Assembly (NCBI RefSeq): GCF_900078365.1 | Contig: NZ_LT598653.1 | Location: 62,001 to 126,000, forward strand | Direction of reading: 5' to 3' | DNA length: 64,000 nucleotides | DNA from: an uncultured Sphingopyxis sp. | GTDB taxonomy: Bacteria > Pseudomonadota > Alphaproteobacteria > Sphingomonadales > Sphingomonadaceae | In this document: positions 7,724 to 18,233 of the stretch, piece after piece | How positions within the stretch are numbered: position 1 is the first letter of the stretch | How the letters are laid out: every line of letters starts with the position of its first letter | Position numbers and translations under genes: made by a program | The notes under the pieces: model-generated | Databases searched by the model: none | What the model was told of the DNA's origin: nothing | What the model saw: the letters and a program-made list of their open reading frames with translations, nothing else

Positions 7724-9220
7724 TTAGAGGCACGCCTCGAGATAAGGCTGGTCAAAGCCATATTGGCGCGCCTTTTCCAGCGTATAGGGGCGCAGGCCCA
7801 TTGCGCGATATTCGCCGACGATCTTGCCGTCCTTGTCCTCGTCGAGATATTCGAACTTGAACAATTCCTGCGTGACGATGACGTCGCCTTCCATGCCGAT
7901 CACCTCGGTGACGTTGGTGACGCGGCGCGAACCGTCGCGCAGGCGCTTGATCTGGACGATCAGGTCGACCGAATCGGCGATCTGCTTCGAGATCGCCTCC
8001 TTCGGAATCTTGATGTCGCCCATCAGCACCATATTCTCCATACGGCCGAGGCATTCGCGCGGGCTGTTCGAGTGGAGCGTACACATCGATCCGTCGTGAC
8101 CGGTGTTCATCGCGGCGAGCAGGTCGAAACATTCGGCGCCGCGAACCTCACCCATGATGATGCGGTCGGGGCGCATGCGCAGCGCGTTCTTGACGAGGTC
8201 GCCCATATGGATCGCGCCATTGCCCTCGAGGTTCGCGGGGCGCGTTTCGAGCGGCAGCCAGTGCGGCTGCTGCAGGCGAAGTTCGGCGGCGTCCTCGATC
8301 GTCAGCACGCGCTCGCCGGGGTCGATCATCTTGGAGAGGGCGTTGAGCATCGTCGTCTTGCCCGAACCCGTGCCGCCCGAGATGACGATGTTGAAGCGGC
8401 TGGCGCCCGCGATCTTCAGCGCGGTGCACATCTTCTGGCTCATCGCGCCCCATTGGCAGAGCATGTCGAGCGTGATCGGCTTGGCCGAGAATTTACGAAT
8501 CGAGATCGCGGTGCCGCGCAAGCTGAGCGGAGGGACGATCACGTTGACGCGGCTGCCGTCCTTGAGGCGGGCGTCGGCGAGCGGCGTGGTCTGGTCGACG
8601 CGGCGGCCGACCATGTTGCAGATGCGCTGCGCGATCTGGAACAGATGCTGTTCGTCGCGGAACTGGATCGGCGCGATGACGAGCTGGCCCTTGCGCTCGA
8701 CATAGGTCTGGTACGGGCCGTTGACCATGATGTCGCTGATGTCGGGGTCGGCGAGCAATTCCTCGAGCGGGCCGAAGCCGAGCAGTTCGTCGACGAGCAC
8801 CTTTTCGAGCGCGAACTGTTCGCGGCGGTTGAGGGTGATGCGGAGCTCGGCGAGCACCTCGAGGATGATCGGGCGGAATTCCTCGGTCAGCTCGTCCTTG
8901 CTCAGCGTCGCGGCCGCCTCGGGGTCGACGCGTTCGAGCAGGCGCGGCAGCACCTGTTCCTTGATCTTGTGGACCGACGCCTCGAAGCCCTGCGCCTTTT
9001 CGGGCTCGGCCATTTCGGCCGAAGAGCGTTGGTTGAGCCGCTCCATCGCCTCTTCTTCGGGGGTCAGGTTCGACGGGATCGGCGGCGGAGCCTCGGCGGG
9101 CGCGGTGTCGATCGCGGGAAATTGCGCGCCGCCGGGCACGCCGGGGCCAGTCTGCATCGGCTTCGCCACGCCAAAGGCGGGGCGGCCAGCGGTTCCGGGG
9201 CGGCGTCCGAATGCACTCAT
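7724..9220 (-). CDS. cpaF: CpaF/TadA-type secretion ATPase
   Basis: 498-residue ATPase of the GspE/VirB11 superfamily that powers Flp/Tad pilus assembly at the inner membrane. Visible are the helical N-domain with LGFGPLEELLADPDISDIMV, Walker A GGTGSGKTT (about residue 287), the Asp box TIEDAAELRL, Walker B RIIMGEVRGAE and the His box MNTGHDGSMCTLHSNS. A Pro/Ala-rich leader of about 50 residues precedes the domain. ATG 9220 was chosen because the frame upstream is repeat sequence. No cpaA-E, tadB/C or pilin gene is next to it, so this copy is detached from any Tad operon within view. Confidence 0.93.
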   Translation of the reverse strand: MSAFGRRPGTAGRPAFGVAKPMQTGPGVPGGAQFPAIDTAPAEAPPPIPSNLTPEEEAMERLNQRSSAEMAEPEKAQGFEASVHKIKEQVLPRLLERVDPEAAATLSKDELTEEFRPIILEVLAELRITLNRREQFALEKVLVDELLGFGPLEELLADPDISDIMVNGPYQTYVERKGQLVIAPIQFRDEQHLFQIAQRICNMVGRRVDQTTPLADARLKDGSRVNVIVPPLSLRGTAISIRKFSAKPITLDMLCQWGAMSQKMCTALKIAGASRFNIVISGGTGSGKTTMLNALSKMIDPGERVLTIEDAAELRLQQPHWLPLETRPANLEGNGAIHMGDLVKNALRMRPDRIIMGEVRGAECFDLLAAMNTGHDGSMCTLHSNSPRECLGRMENMVLMGDIKIPKEAISKQIADSVDLIVQIKRLRDGSRRVTNVTEVIGMEGDVIVTQELFKFEYLDEDKDGKIVGEYRAMGLRPYTLEKARQYGFDQPYLEACL

Positions 9221-9395
9221 CCGTTTTATCCTGCTTCGTATCTCATGCGGGAATGCCGCCGGTATCCCGGCGAAACCCCCATCCGACACGGTGAATAAGT
9301 CGGAAACTTTGACATTGTCCTAATGCGGCGGGACGGGAGATGCGGCGCAGCTCGGATTTCGGCTTTGGGGTGGGGGAGCGGTTGTTGCCTATAAC

Positions 9396-9486
9396 CGTCG
9401 CCCCCGCGAAGGCGGGGGCCGCTGTCGGCTTACGCAACACCGCTGATTAAGGCCGCTGGCGGCCCCCGCCTTCGCGGGGGCGACGG
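9396..9486. repeat. Inverted repeat, family C, copy 2
   Basis: Arms CGTCGCCCCCGCGAAGGCGG and complement surround a GCTGTCGGCTTACGCAAC centre. It occupies the 355-bp gap between cpaF and atpC, together with the atp terminator. Nothing else is visible there. Confidence 0.85.
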
Positions 9487-9521
9487 CTAGTTTCGGCCGA
9501 AGCACGACATCATTCCCAAAC

Positions 9522-9557
9522 GCAAAAGGCCCGCCTCCCTTCGGAAGCGGGCCTTTT
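9522..9557 (-). terminator. Rho-independent terminator of the atp operon
   Basis: On the minus strand a GGCCCGC / GCGGGCC stem with an inner TTCC/GGAA region is followed by TTTTG, 18 bases past the atpC stop. The complementary strand also ends in TTTTG, so it could work in both directions. Confidence 0.85.
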
Positions 9558-9575
9558 GTGCGACGGGGCGTGCGG

Positions 9576-9833
9576 TCAGCCGGCGATATGTTCGGCCAGC
9601 ACGGTGAGACCGGCTTCGTTGACCTCGGCGAAGCCGCCTTCGACCTCGATCACCTCGGGCTCGCCGCCCTGCGACGCATAGATGGTCAGCGGGCCGTTGC
9701 GCAGCGTCGCCATGAAGGGCGCATGGCCTTCGAGCACCGAGAAATCACCCTCGGCCCCCGGCACGGTGACCATATGGACGTCGGCGGACCGCTCGAGGCG
9801 GGCGGGGGTGACGAGTTCGAACTTCAGGGCCAT
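9576..9833 (-). CDS. atpC: ATP synthase F1 subunit epsilon
   Basis: 85 residues, the short alphaproteobacterial form that keeps the beta-sandwich domain and lacks most of the C-terminal helical arm. It begins MALKFELVTPARL. VPGAEGDFSVLEGHAP and EVEGGFAEVNEAGLTVLAE are typical. Epsilon sits on the central stalk and can inhibit ATP hydrolysis, although the short form probably lacks the inhibitory arm. It is the last gene of the operon, separated from atpD by a 124-bp repeat-filled gap. Confidence 0.96.
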   Translation of the reverse strand: MALKFELVTPARLERSADVHMVTVPGAEGDFSVLEGHAPFMATLRNGPLTIYASQGGEPEVIEVEGGFAEVNEAGLTVLAEHIAG

Positions 9834-9844
9834 GTTTGAATCTC

Positions 9845-9950
9845 CCCCCTCCCGCTTGCGGGAGGGGTCGGGGGAGGGATTGTTTCGTATCAAGCGAAGA
9901 GCCCGTCCCCCGACAGACCCTCCCCTAGCCCCTCCCGCAAGCGGGAGGGG
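9845..9950. repeat. Inverted repeat, family E, inside the atp operon
   Basis: CCCCTCCCGCTTGCGGGAGGGG palindromes at both ends face each other across about 105 bp and fill the space between atpD and atpC. A strong hairpin here would lower or stabilise atpC expression (inference). Confidence 0.85.
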
Positions 9951-9957
9951 AACTCGA

Positions 9958-11493
<1,536 letters not shown>

Positions 11494-11517
11494 GGTCTTC
11501 TTCCTTGGGTTGATCGA

Positions 11518-12393
11518 TTAGAGCGCTTCGGCGCCCGCGATAATCTCGATGAGTTCGGTGGTGATCGCCGCCTGACGCGTGCGGTTGTAAACGATGGTCA
11601 GCTTGTTGATCAGCTCGCCCGCGTTGCGTGTCGCATTATCCATCGCGGTCATCGACGCGCCCTGCTCGGACGCGGCGTTTTCAAGGAGGCCCTTGAAGAT
11701 CTGGATGGTGACGTTGCGCGGCAGGAGGTCGGCGAGGATTTCCTCTTCGCCCGGCTCATATTCGACGGCGGCGCCGCTCGATGCCGGCGCTTCGGCGGGC
11801 GGCGGAACGGGGATCATCTGCTGCCCGGTCGCGATCTGGAGCAGCGCCGAGCGGAATTTCGAGTAGAAGAGATGCGCGACGTCGAACGCGCCGGCTTCGT
11901 AAAGCTCCATCAGCTTCGCCGAGATGTCGCTCGCCTGTTCGAAGCCGATGTCGCGGATGCCGGTGGTCTCATACTGCTCGATGATCTGGCCGGGGAAGAG
12001 GCGTGCGATCACCGGGCGTCCCTTGCGGCCGACGAGGTAGAAGAGAACCTTCTTGCCCTCGGCCTGCAGTTCGAGCGCCTTGTCGCGCGCGGCCTTGACG
12101 ATGTTCGAGTTGAACGCGCCGGCAAGGCCGCGGTCGCTGTTGAGCACGACGAGCAGGTGCGTGTCGCTCTTGCCGGTGCCCGAAAGCAGCTTCGGCGCCG
12201 AATCCGACGCGCCGACCTTCGACGCGAGGCTCGCGACGACGCCTTCGAGCCGCTCGGCATAAGGGCGCGCGGCTTCGGCAGCGGCCTGCGCCTTGCGCAG
12301 CTTCGCGGCGGCGACCATCTTCTTGGCCTTGGTGATCTTCTGGGTCGATTTGACCGAGACGATGCGCCCTTTGAGTTCCTTAAGCGATGCCAT
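11518..12393 (-). CDS. atpG: ATP synthase F1 subunit gamma
   Basis: 291 residues, the rotating central shaft. It opens MASLKELKGRIVSVKSTQKI and closes with AAITTELIEIIAGAEAL, forming the two long antiparallel helices. SDRGLAGAFNSN is the conserved internal motif. It lies 24 bp before atpD and 101 bp after atpA. The latter gap holds a family F repeat, which breaks the usual tight spacing of the operon. Confidence 0.97.
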   Translation of the reverse strand: MASLKELKGRIVSVKSTQKITKAKKMVAAAKLRKAQAAAEAARPYAERLEGVVASLASKVGASDSAPKLLSGTGKSDTHLLVVLNSDRGLAGAFNSNIVKAARDKALELQAEGKKVLFYLVGRKGRPVIARLFPGQIIEQYETTGIRDIGFEQASDISAKLMELYEAGAFDVAHLFYSKFRSALLQIATGQQMIPVPPPAEAPASSGAAVEYEPGEEEILADLLPRNVTIQIFKGLLENAASEQGASMTAMDNATRNAGELINKLTIVYNRTRQAAITTELIEIIAGAEAL

Positions 12394-12409
12394 TACGGCC
12401 CCTTTAATT

Positions 12410-12489
12410 CGTCATCCCAGCGAAAGCTGGGATCGGTATCGGACTGTCACTCCATCCCGGAAGCGATCCCAGCTTTCGCTGGGATGACG
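12410..12489. repeat. Inverted repeat, family F, inside the atp operon
   Basis: Left arm CGTCATCCCAGCGAAAGCTG and right arm CAGCTTTCGCTGGGATGACG are exact complements around a centre of about 35 bp. It lies between atpA and atpG. Confidence 0.88.
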
Positions 12490-12494
12490 GAAAC

Positions 12495-14024
12495 TTACGC
12501 GAAAATCTTGGCGAAGGCGTCGAGCGCCGCGACCAGAGCCTTCTTGGCGTCGTCGCCAAGATCCTTGGTGTCGCGGATCGTCTTCAGCACATCGGCATGA
12601 TCGCTGCGCAGATAGGCGAGCATCGCCTGTTCGTAGCGCGACACGTCGGTGGTCGCGACATTGTCGAGATAGCCGTTGGTGCCCGCGAAGATCGACGCGG
12701 TCTGCTCTTCGAACGGCATCGGCTGGAACTGCGGCTGCTTCAGCAGCTGCGTCAGGCGCGCGCCGCGGTTGAGCAGCTTCTGCGTCGACGCGTCGAGGTC
12801 CGAACCGAACTGCGCAAAGGCTTCCATTTCGCGATACTGCGCGAGTTCGAGCTTGATCGAGCCCGACACCTTCTTCATCGCCTTGGTCTGCGCGGCCGAA
12901 CCGACGCGGCTCACCGACAGGCCGACGTTGATCGCGGGGCGGATACCCGCGTTGAACAGGTTGGTTTCGAGGAAGATCTGGCCGTCGGTGATGGAGATCA
13001 CGTTGGTCGGCACGAAGGCCGACACGTCGCCCGCCTGCGTTTCGATGATCGGCAGCGCGGTGAGCGAGCCCGAGCCATTGTCCTCGTTCATCTTCGCGGC
13101 GCGCTCGAGAAGGCGGCTGTGAAGATAGAAAACGTCGCCGGGATAGGCTTCGCGGCCCGGCGGGCGGCGGAGCAGCAGCGACATCTGGCGATAGGCGACG
13201 GCCTGCTTCGAAAGATCGTCATAGACGATCACCGCGTGCATGCCGTTGTCGCGGAAATATTCGCCCATCGTGCAGCCGGTGTAGGGCGCGAGGAACTGCA
13301 GCGGAGCGGGCTCCGACGCGGTCGCGGCGACGACGATCGAATATTCCATCGCGCCATTTTCTTCGAGCTGGCGGACGATCTGCGCGACGGTCGAACGCTT
13401 CTGGCCGACGGCGACGTAGATGCAGTAGAGCTTCTTCGATTCGTCGTCGCCGGCGTTCGCCTGCTTCTGGTTGATGAAGGTGTCGATCGCGACGGCGGTC
13501 TTGCCGGTCTGACGGTCGCCGATGATCAGTTCGCGCTGGCCGCGGCCGACGGGGACGAGCGCGTCGAGCGCCTTGAGGCCGGTCTGGACGGGTTCGTGGA
13601 CCGAGGTGCGCGGGATGATGCCCGGTGCCTTCACCTCGACGCGCATGCGCTTGTCGGCCTTGATCGGGCCCTTGCCGTCGATCGGGTTGCCGAGGCCATC
13701 GACGACGCGGCCGAGCAGGCCCTTGCCGACGGGGACGTCGACGATCGTGCCGGTGCGCTTGACGGTGTCGCCTTCCTTGATCTCGGCGTCGCTGCCGAAG
13801 ATCACGATGCCGACATTGTCGGCCTCGAGGTTGAGCGCCATGCCCTGCACGCCGTTGGCGAATTCGACCATTTCACCGGCCTGGACATTGTCGAGGCCGT
13901 GGACGCGGGCGATGCCGTCGCCGACCGAGAGCACCGAACCGATTTCGCTGACCGTGGCGTCGGTCCCGAAATTGGCGATCTGGTCCTTGATGACCTTGCT
14001 GATTTCAGCGGCGCGGATTTCCAT
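12495..14024 (-). CDS. atpA: ATP synthase F1 subunit alpha
   Basis: 509 residues, the non-catalytic nucleotide-binding subunit. It starts MEIRAAEISKVIKDQI. Walker A is GDRQTGKT (about residue 170). Other landmarks are VYDDLSKQAVAYR, LLRRPPGREAYPGDVFYLHS and SVSRVGSAAQ. The start is ATG 14024, 39 bp after atpH. It is of standard length and fully intact. Confidence 0.98.
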   Translation of the reverse strand: MEIRAAEISKVIKDQIANFGTDATVSEIGSVLSVGDGIARVHGLDNVQAGEMVEFANGVQGMALNLEADNVGIVIFGSDAEIKEGDTVKRTGTIVDVPVGKGLLGRVVDGLGNPIDGKGPIKADKRMRVEVKAPGIIPRTSVHEPVQTGLKALDALVPVGRGQRELIIGDRQTGKTAVAIDTFINQKQANAGDDESKKLYCIYVAVGQKRSTVAQIVRQLEENGAMEYSIVVAATASEPAPLQFLAPYTGCTMGEYFRDNGMHAVIVYDDLSKQAVAYRQMSLLLRRPPGREAYPGDVFYLHSRLLERAAKMNEDNGSGSLTALPIIETQAGDVSAFVPTNVISITDGQIFLETNLFNAGIRPAINVGLSVSRVGSAAQTKAMKKVSGSIKLELAQYREMEAFAQFGSDLDASTQKLLNRGARLTQLLKQPQFQPMPFEEQTASIFAGTNGYLDNVATTDVSRYEQAMLAYLRSDHADVLKTIRDTKDLGDDAKKALVAALDAFAKIFA

Positions 14025-14063
14025 TATTCAGCCTTTCATCGGGGCAATTGGGCGTACGGGCTT

Positions 14064-14630
14064 TCAGCCCTTCATCGCCTGCGCGAAACTATTGAGACGG
14101 GTACGGATGCTGCCGTCGATCAGCTGGCTGCCCAGCTGGACGACGAGGCCGCCGAGGATGGCGGGATCGACGGTCGCCGCGACGGTGACGTCGCGCCCGA
14201 CACGGGATTTGAGGTTCGCGGTCAGCTCCTTGAGCTGCGCGGCGGTGAGCGGGTGCGCGCTGGTGACCTTGGCGGTCACTTCGCCGCGGTGATCGGCGAC
14301 GATCGCGTCGAACGCGCCGATCATGCCGGGCAGGTCGGCGAGGCGGCGGTTTTCGGCGAGCACGCCGAGGAATTTGGCGGTCAGCGAATCGAGCTTCAGC
14401 GCCTTGGCAACGGCGGCGATGGCGTTCGCGGCGTCGGCGCGGCCGACGACGGGGCTGGCGATCAGCGCCGACAGGTCGGTCGAATCGGCGAGACCCGCCT
14501 TGAGGGTGCCGAGGCTCTTCTGAACGGCGTCGATGGCGTTCGATTCGCGGGCCAGATCGAACAGCGCGCTGGCATAGCGGCCCGCGAGGCCCGCCGTGAT
14601 GTTGCCCTGAATGCCGCCGGAATTCTCCAC
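14064..14630 (-). CDS. atpH: ATP synthase F1 subunit delta
   Basis: 188 residues of the peripheral-stalk OSCP/delta subunit. The N-terminal helical domain includes GLAGRYASALFDLARE. The C-terminal region has LGGLVVQLGSQLIDGSIRTRL. The start is GTG 14630, with AAAGGA nine bases upstream, which beats the in-frame ATG at 14744 that would add 38 non-homologous residues. It is the first gene of the F1 operon. The Fo genes are not in the window, as is usual for Alphaproteobacteria. Confidence 0.95.
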   Translation of the reverse strand: MENSGGIQGNITAGLAGRYASALFDLARESNAIDAVQKSLGTLKAGLADSTDLSALIASPVVGRADAANAIAAVAKALKLDSLTAKFLGVLAENRRLADLPGMIGAFDAIVADHRGEVTAKVTSAHPLTAAQLKELTANLKSRVGRDVTVAATVDPAILGGLVVQLGSQLIDGSIRTRLNSFAQAMKG

Positions 14631-14787
14631 GCGCGAAAGTCCTTTTCCTACGATCCCGAGGGGGATGGCTGCGCGGATTGCCCGGCATCCGGAAATGCCC
14701 CCCGCTGCAAAGTCGGGGCGCGCGTAGCAACGATTTTGCCGCAATGCAAGGCGGGGGTTGGGGACTCAAACTGCCATCGCTCTGCCG

Positions 14788-14896
14788 TTCGCCCCCCGCC
14801 TTCGCGGGGCCGGGCTCCGAGCTTGTCGAAGGGCCGCCCTTCCTTCAAAGGTTGAAAGAAAGAAGAACGGTGCTTCGACGGGCTCAGCACGAACGG
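14788..14896. repeat. Inverted repeat, family G, copy 2, with a family C half-site
   Basis: Arms GAGCTTGTCGAAGGGCCG and CGGTGCTTCGACGGGCTC face each other. A lone CCCCGCCTTCGCGGGG palindrome precedes it. It fills the divergent gap between atpH and the dienelactone hydrolase gene, leaving little room for promoters. Confidence 0.75.
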
Positions 14897-14911
14897 ACGA
14901 GAGGGAAATCG

Positions 14912-15589
14912 ATGGGCGAGATGATCCGGATGACGATGGACGATGGCGCCGAAATCGCGGTCTATCATGCGCAGCCAACGGGCGAACGCCGCGGCGGGCT
15001 GGTGCTGGTGCAGGAGATTTTCGGGGTCACCGATCATATCCGCGAACTATGCGATGAATATGCCGCCGACGGCTATGAAGTGCTCGCCCCCGCGCTGTTC
15101 GACCGCGAGCATCCGGGGTTCGAAAGCGACTATTCGGGGCCGCAGTTCGAACGCGCGGTCGAACTCGCGCGCAAGCTGCACCCGTTCGAGCAGAGCCTGA
15201 AGGATGCGCAGACGTGCATCGACGCGCTCAAAGGGAAGGGGCCGGTCTTCATCACCGGCTATTGCTACGGCGGCTCGGTCGCGTGGCGGATGGCGCAGAT
15301 CAGCCCCGACCTCGCGGCAGCATCCGCCTATTATGGCAGCCTGGTTCCGACGCAATTCGCCGATCAGGCGCCCGCCTGCGCGGCCATCGCCCATTTCGGG
15401 CGCTTCGATGGCGGCATCCCGATGGAGGGGGTCGAGGCTCTGATCGCGAAGCAGCATCCGACCGCGCAAATCTTCGTCTATGAGGCGGGGCACGGCTTCA
15501 ACAGCGACCGCCGCAAGGATTATCACGAGCCGAGCGCGGATCTGGCGCGCGAACGAACGCTGATGCTGTTCAGGGCATGCGGGGGTTGA
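14912..15589 (+). CDS. Dienelactone hydrolase family protein
   Basis: 225-residue alpha/beta hydrolase of the carboxymethylenebutenolidase type. The nucleophile Cys is in GYCYGG (about residue 122), with Asp in GRFDGGI and His in EAGHGFN completing the Cys-Asp-His triad. VLVQEIFGVTDHIRE near residue 35 carries the family's conserved Glu. These enzymes hydrolyse lactones and small esters. No aromatic-degradation gene is adjacent, so the substrate is unknown. ATG 14912 has GAGAGGG six bases upstream. Confidence 0.9.
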   Translation: MGEMIRMTMDDGAEIAVYHAQPTGERRGGLVLVQEIFGVTDHIRELCDEYAADGYEVLAPALFDREHPGFESDYSGPQFERAVELARKLHPFEQSLKDAQTCIDALKGKGPVFITGYCYGGSVAWRMAQISPDLAAASAYYGSLVPTQFADQAPACAAIAHFGRFDGGIPMEGVEALIAKQHPTAQIFVYEAGHGFNSDRRKDYHEPSADLARERTLMLFRACGG

Positions 15590-15685
15590 AAGCAAAGGCA
15601 GCGGAGGCGCTGGCCCTTATGCTTCGTTCGGACTCATGCGGCGCCTGACATCCGGTTCGGGGTGGGGAGCGGACATTCCAATAAA

Positions 15686-15776
15686 CCGTCGCCCCCGCGA
15701 AGGCGGGGGCCGCCGTCGGCCCTTTCCTGCGTCGCTGCGTAAACCGACAGCGGCCCCCGCCTTCGCGGGGGCGACG
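15686..15776. repeat. Inverted repeat, family C, copy 3
   Basis: Arms CGTCGCCCCCGCGAAGGCGG and complement around CCGTCGGCCCTTTCCTGCG. It lies between the convergent hydrolase and protease genes and may terminate both transcripts (inference). Confidence 0.85.
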
Positions 15777-15817
15777 CCTTGCTTCCAGTCGAATCAAGAC
15801 CGTGGCCCCTTTTCGCG

Positions 15818-17353
15818 TCAGGGCGCAGGATTCGCCGCCGCACCGTTCGCCGGCTGGCAGCGATAGACGAGCCGTTCGTTAGGGGTGCCGGGAAGCGCGC
15901 TGCGGATCGCGTCCTGCTGCGCGGCGAGCCCTGCGAGTTCCTCGGGGTCGGCGGTGCAGCTCTTGAGCGTGACCGTCGCACGCGTTTCGCGCGCCTTCGC
16001 CATCGTCTCGGCGTCGAGCAGATAGCGTTCGACGCGATAGTCGCGCCCCGCCGCATCGATCGACGCGACGGTGACGGTCGCTTCCTCATTGGGGACGAGG
16101 ATGCGCTGCCAGCGGTCGTCGGGCCCCTTCGTATATTGGGTGCGTCCGTTGACGCAGCCGCCCTTGCCGATGCTGATCGGCACGTCGGTCGTCGCCGACA
16201 CGGTGATGCGGCTGCGGTCGGGGCGGATCGTGCAGAGCAGGCTGCCCTGCGCCGTTTTCGGCGCGTCGGTGGCGGGGGTCTTCGCCGCTTCCTCGGCGAT
16301 TTCGGCATGCGCGTCGGGGCGCGTCGTGAACAGCACCGCCGCGACCAGAATCAGCGCGGTGCCGGCGCCGCCCGCGATCTTCGCCTTGCGCATATTCTTC
16401 TGGCCGTAGAACATCAGCCCCGCGCCCGCCGCGAGCGCGCCGATCACGAACAGCACGCCCGCGAGCGCGATGCGATTCTCGCGCGCGACGAGCGCCTCGT
16501 CCTCGGCGCGCGCCTCCCTGAGCTCGCGGTCGAGCTTCGCGGCGGCGTTCTTCGCGGCATTGGCTTCGGCATCGGCGCGCGCTTCGGCGTCGATCGCGGC
16601 GCGGCTCCGCGCGTCGGCCTCGGCCATCGACAGGCAGGGGGTGCCGACGCTCGTATATTGCTGCCCCGCATCGGCGAGGAAGCGCATCAGCTCGCGCCCG
16701 GCGATGGCGAAGGCGAAGGGCGAATCGCCGTCGTCGGCGCGCGTGATCGCGGTGTTGATGCCCGCGATGCGCCCGCACTGGTCGACGAGCGGGCCGCCCG
16801 AATTGCCGCGCGAGATTTTTGCGGTGTGGATCAGCATCGCGACCCCGTCGACCGACTGCAGGTTCGACATATTGCCCTCGCTGCGCGTCGGGGTGCGCGG
16901 GGTGATATAGTCGTTGGCGCTGCGCGCGGTCGCGAGGTCGACATTGCCCGGATAGCCCAGCGCGACGACGTCGGCGCCCGATTCGAGCGGTCCCGTATAG
17001 ATGGCGGCGGCCGGCAGCCGTCCCTCGGTGATCTCGACGAGCGCGAGGTCGCGCGCGGTGTCGATCGCGATCAGCTTGCCCGCGAAACTCTTCTTCCCCT
17101 CCGACGGGACAACGCCGAGCGCGACATTGCCCGGGTAGCGCGCTGCCGATTCGACGACATGCGCGTTGGTGACGATGCGCGTCGGCGAGATCGCGATGCC
17201 GCTGCCATGGCCGAAACCGACGACCTCGCCGTCCATCATCGCGACGGTGACGACGCGCACGACGCTGCGCGACGCGGCGCTGATGTCGTCGGCGGCGCGC
17301 GCCGGAAGGGTGAGGGCGAAGAGGGCGAGCAGCAGGGCGAGCAGGCGGGTCAT
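15818..17353 (-). CDS. Exported trypsin-like serine protease with internal membrane anchor
   Basis: 511 residues. A signal peptide (LLALLLALFALTLPARA) leads into a trypsin/DegP-like domain with triad residues His in VTNAHVVES, Asp in DTARDLALVEI and Ser in KISRGNSGGPL. A charged Ala-rich helix, probably coiled coil, spans about residues 250-290. Two hydrophobic segments follow (about 297-315 and 325-343), then a C-terminal domain with two conserved-looking Cys pairs that I do not recognise. There is no PDZ domain, so it is not a plain DegP. ATG 17353 opens the signal peptide. Confidence 0.85.
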   Translation of the reverse strand: MTRLLALLLALFALTLPARAADDISAASRSVVRVVTVAMMDGEVVGFGHGSGIAISPTRIVTNAHVVESAARYPGNVALGVVPSEGKKSFAGKLIAIDTARDLALVEITEGRLPAAAIYTGPLESGADVVALGYPGNVDLATARSANDYITPRTPTRSEGNMSNLQSVDGVAMLIHTAKISRGNSGGPLVDQCGRIAGINTAITRADDGDSPFAFAIAGRELMRFLADAGQQYTSVGTPCLSMAEADARSRAAIDAEARADAEANAAKNAAAKLDRELREARAEDEALVARENRIALAGVLFVIGALAAGAGLMFYGQKNMRKAKIAGGAGTALILVAAVLFTTRPDAHAEIAEEAAKTPATDAPKTAQGSLLCTIRPDRSRITVSATTDVPISIGKGGCVNGRTQYTKGPDDRWQRILVPNEEATVTVASIDAAGRDYRVERYLLDAETMAKARETRATVTLKSCTADPEELAGLAAQQDAIRSALPGTPNERLVYRCQPANGAAANPAP

Positions 17354-17460
17354 GGCGCGCAGCCTAGCCGCGTGCGAAGCGAAGGCAAGCGTCGGAGAGG
17401 TTTTGGATGGGGCAAAGGACGGTCTGCCTTGGGGTGGAGCGCGGGCGTTGCGATTCATCA

Positions 17461-17592
17461 AGCCCCTCCCCTTCAGGGGAGGGGCAACGAAGACTTGGCA
17501 GCTTGCTGCCTAGTCGCAGTGGGGTGCGGGCCATCGGCCTTGCGCAAGGTTGCGGACCCCCACCCCAAACCCTCCCCTGAAGGGGAGGGGCT
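17461..17592. repeat. Composite inverted repeat, family A, copy 2
   Basis: Same outer CCCCTCCCCTTCAGGGGAGG palindromes as copy 1, but the inner part (GACTTGGCAGC / CATCGGCC) lies in the opposite orientation. It occupies most of the 394-bp gap upstream of the DUF1203 gene. Nothing else was identified there. Confidence 0.85.
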
Positions 17593-17747
17593 TTCTTCTC
17601 TCAACATCCGCAACCGGCTGTTTGCCGCCATTCCATAGCGGAAGGTTTCGGGAATCCGCTCGCCGTTGCTTTGAACGCAAGCATCGGGACGCGGTGCGGA
17701 TCGCGCTGTGGCATTCCCCCTCCAACAGCCGAGAAAGGATGTTTCCG

Positions 17748-18233
17748 ATGACCTATTTGATCGAGGGGCTTTGCCCCGATCGCTTTGCGCCCTTGTTCGC
17801 GCTCGACGACGCGAGTCTCGCCGCGATCAACGCGCGGCGCGTCACCGCGACCGCGGACCGCGGTTTTCCGTGCCGCATCAGCCTGGAGGATGCCAAGGGG
17901 GGTGAGGAGCTGATCCTGCTCCACCATGTCAGCCACGACGTCGCGACGCCCTATCGCAGCGCCTATGCCATCTATGTCCGGCCGGGCGTCTCGGCGGGGC
18001 GCTATCGCGATGAAACTCCGCCGGCGTTCGAGGGCCGGACGCTCGCGCTGCGCGCCTTCGATACCGATGGCATGCTGCGGACCGCGCGGCTTGCGGGACC
18101 GGGCGAAGCCGACGGCGCGATCCGCGACCTGTTCGCCGATGCGGGCATTTCCTATATCGACGCGCATAACGCCGCATATGGCTGTTTCGCCGCGCGGATC
18201 GAAAGGGACGAGCCCAAAGGGAGCGGGAAATGA
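17748..18233 (+). CDS. DUF1203 protein
   Basis: 161 residues. The family signature is at the C-terminus, IDAHNAAYGCFAARIERD, with VATPYRSAYAIYVRPG in the middle. The function is not established. ATG 17748 is preferred over ATG 17739 because AAAGG then lies at normal distance. The stop overlaps the ada start (ATGA), so the two genes are translationally coupled. That link hints at a role near alkylation repair or small-molecule damage, but this is inference. Confidence 0.85.
   Translation: MTYLIEGLCPDRFAPLFALDDASLAAINARRVTATADRGFPCRISLEDAKGGEELILLHHVSHDVATPYRSAYAIYVRPGVSAGRYRDETPPAFEGRTLALRAFDTDGMLRTARLAGPGEADGAIRDLFADAGISYIDAHNAAYGCFAARIERDEPKGSGK

Noticed and set aside
7703..9298. A 531-codon open frame antisense to cpaF
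   Set aside because: CpaF on the other strand is fully conserved; this frame has no recognisable domain.
12597..14855. A 752-codon open frame antisense to atpA and atpH
   Set aside because: Same reason: mirror frame of conserved genes with shadow-type composition.
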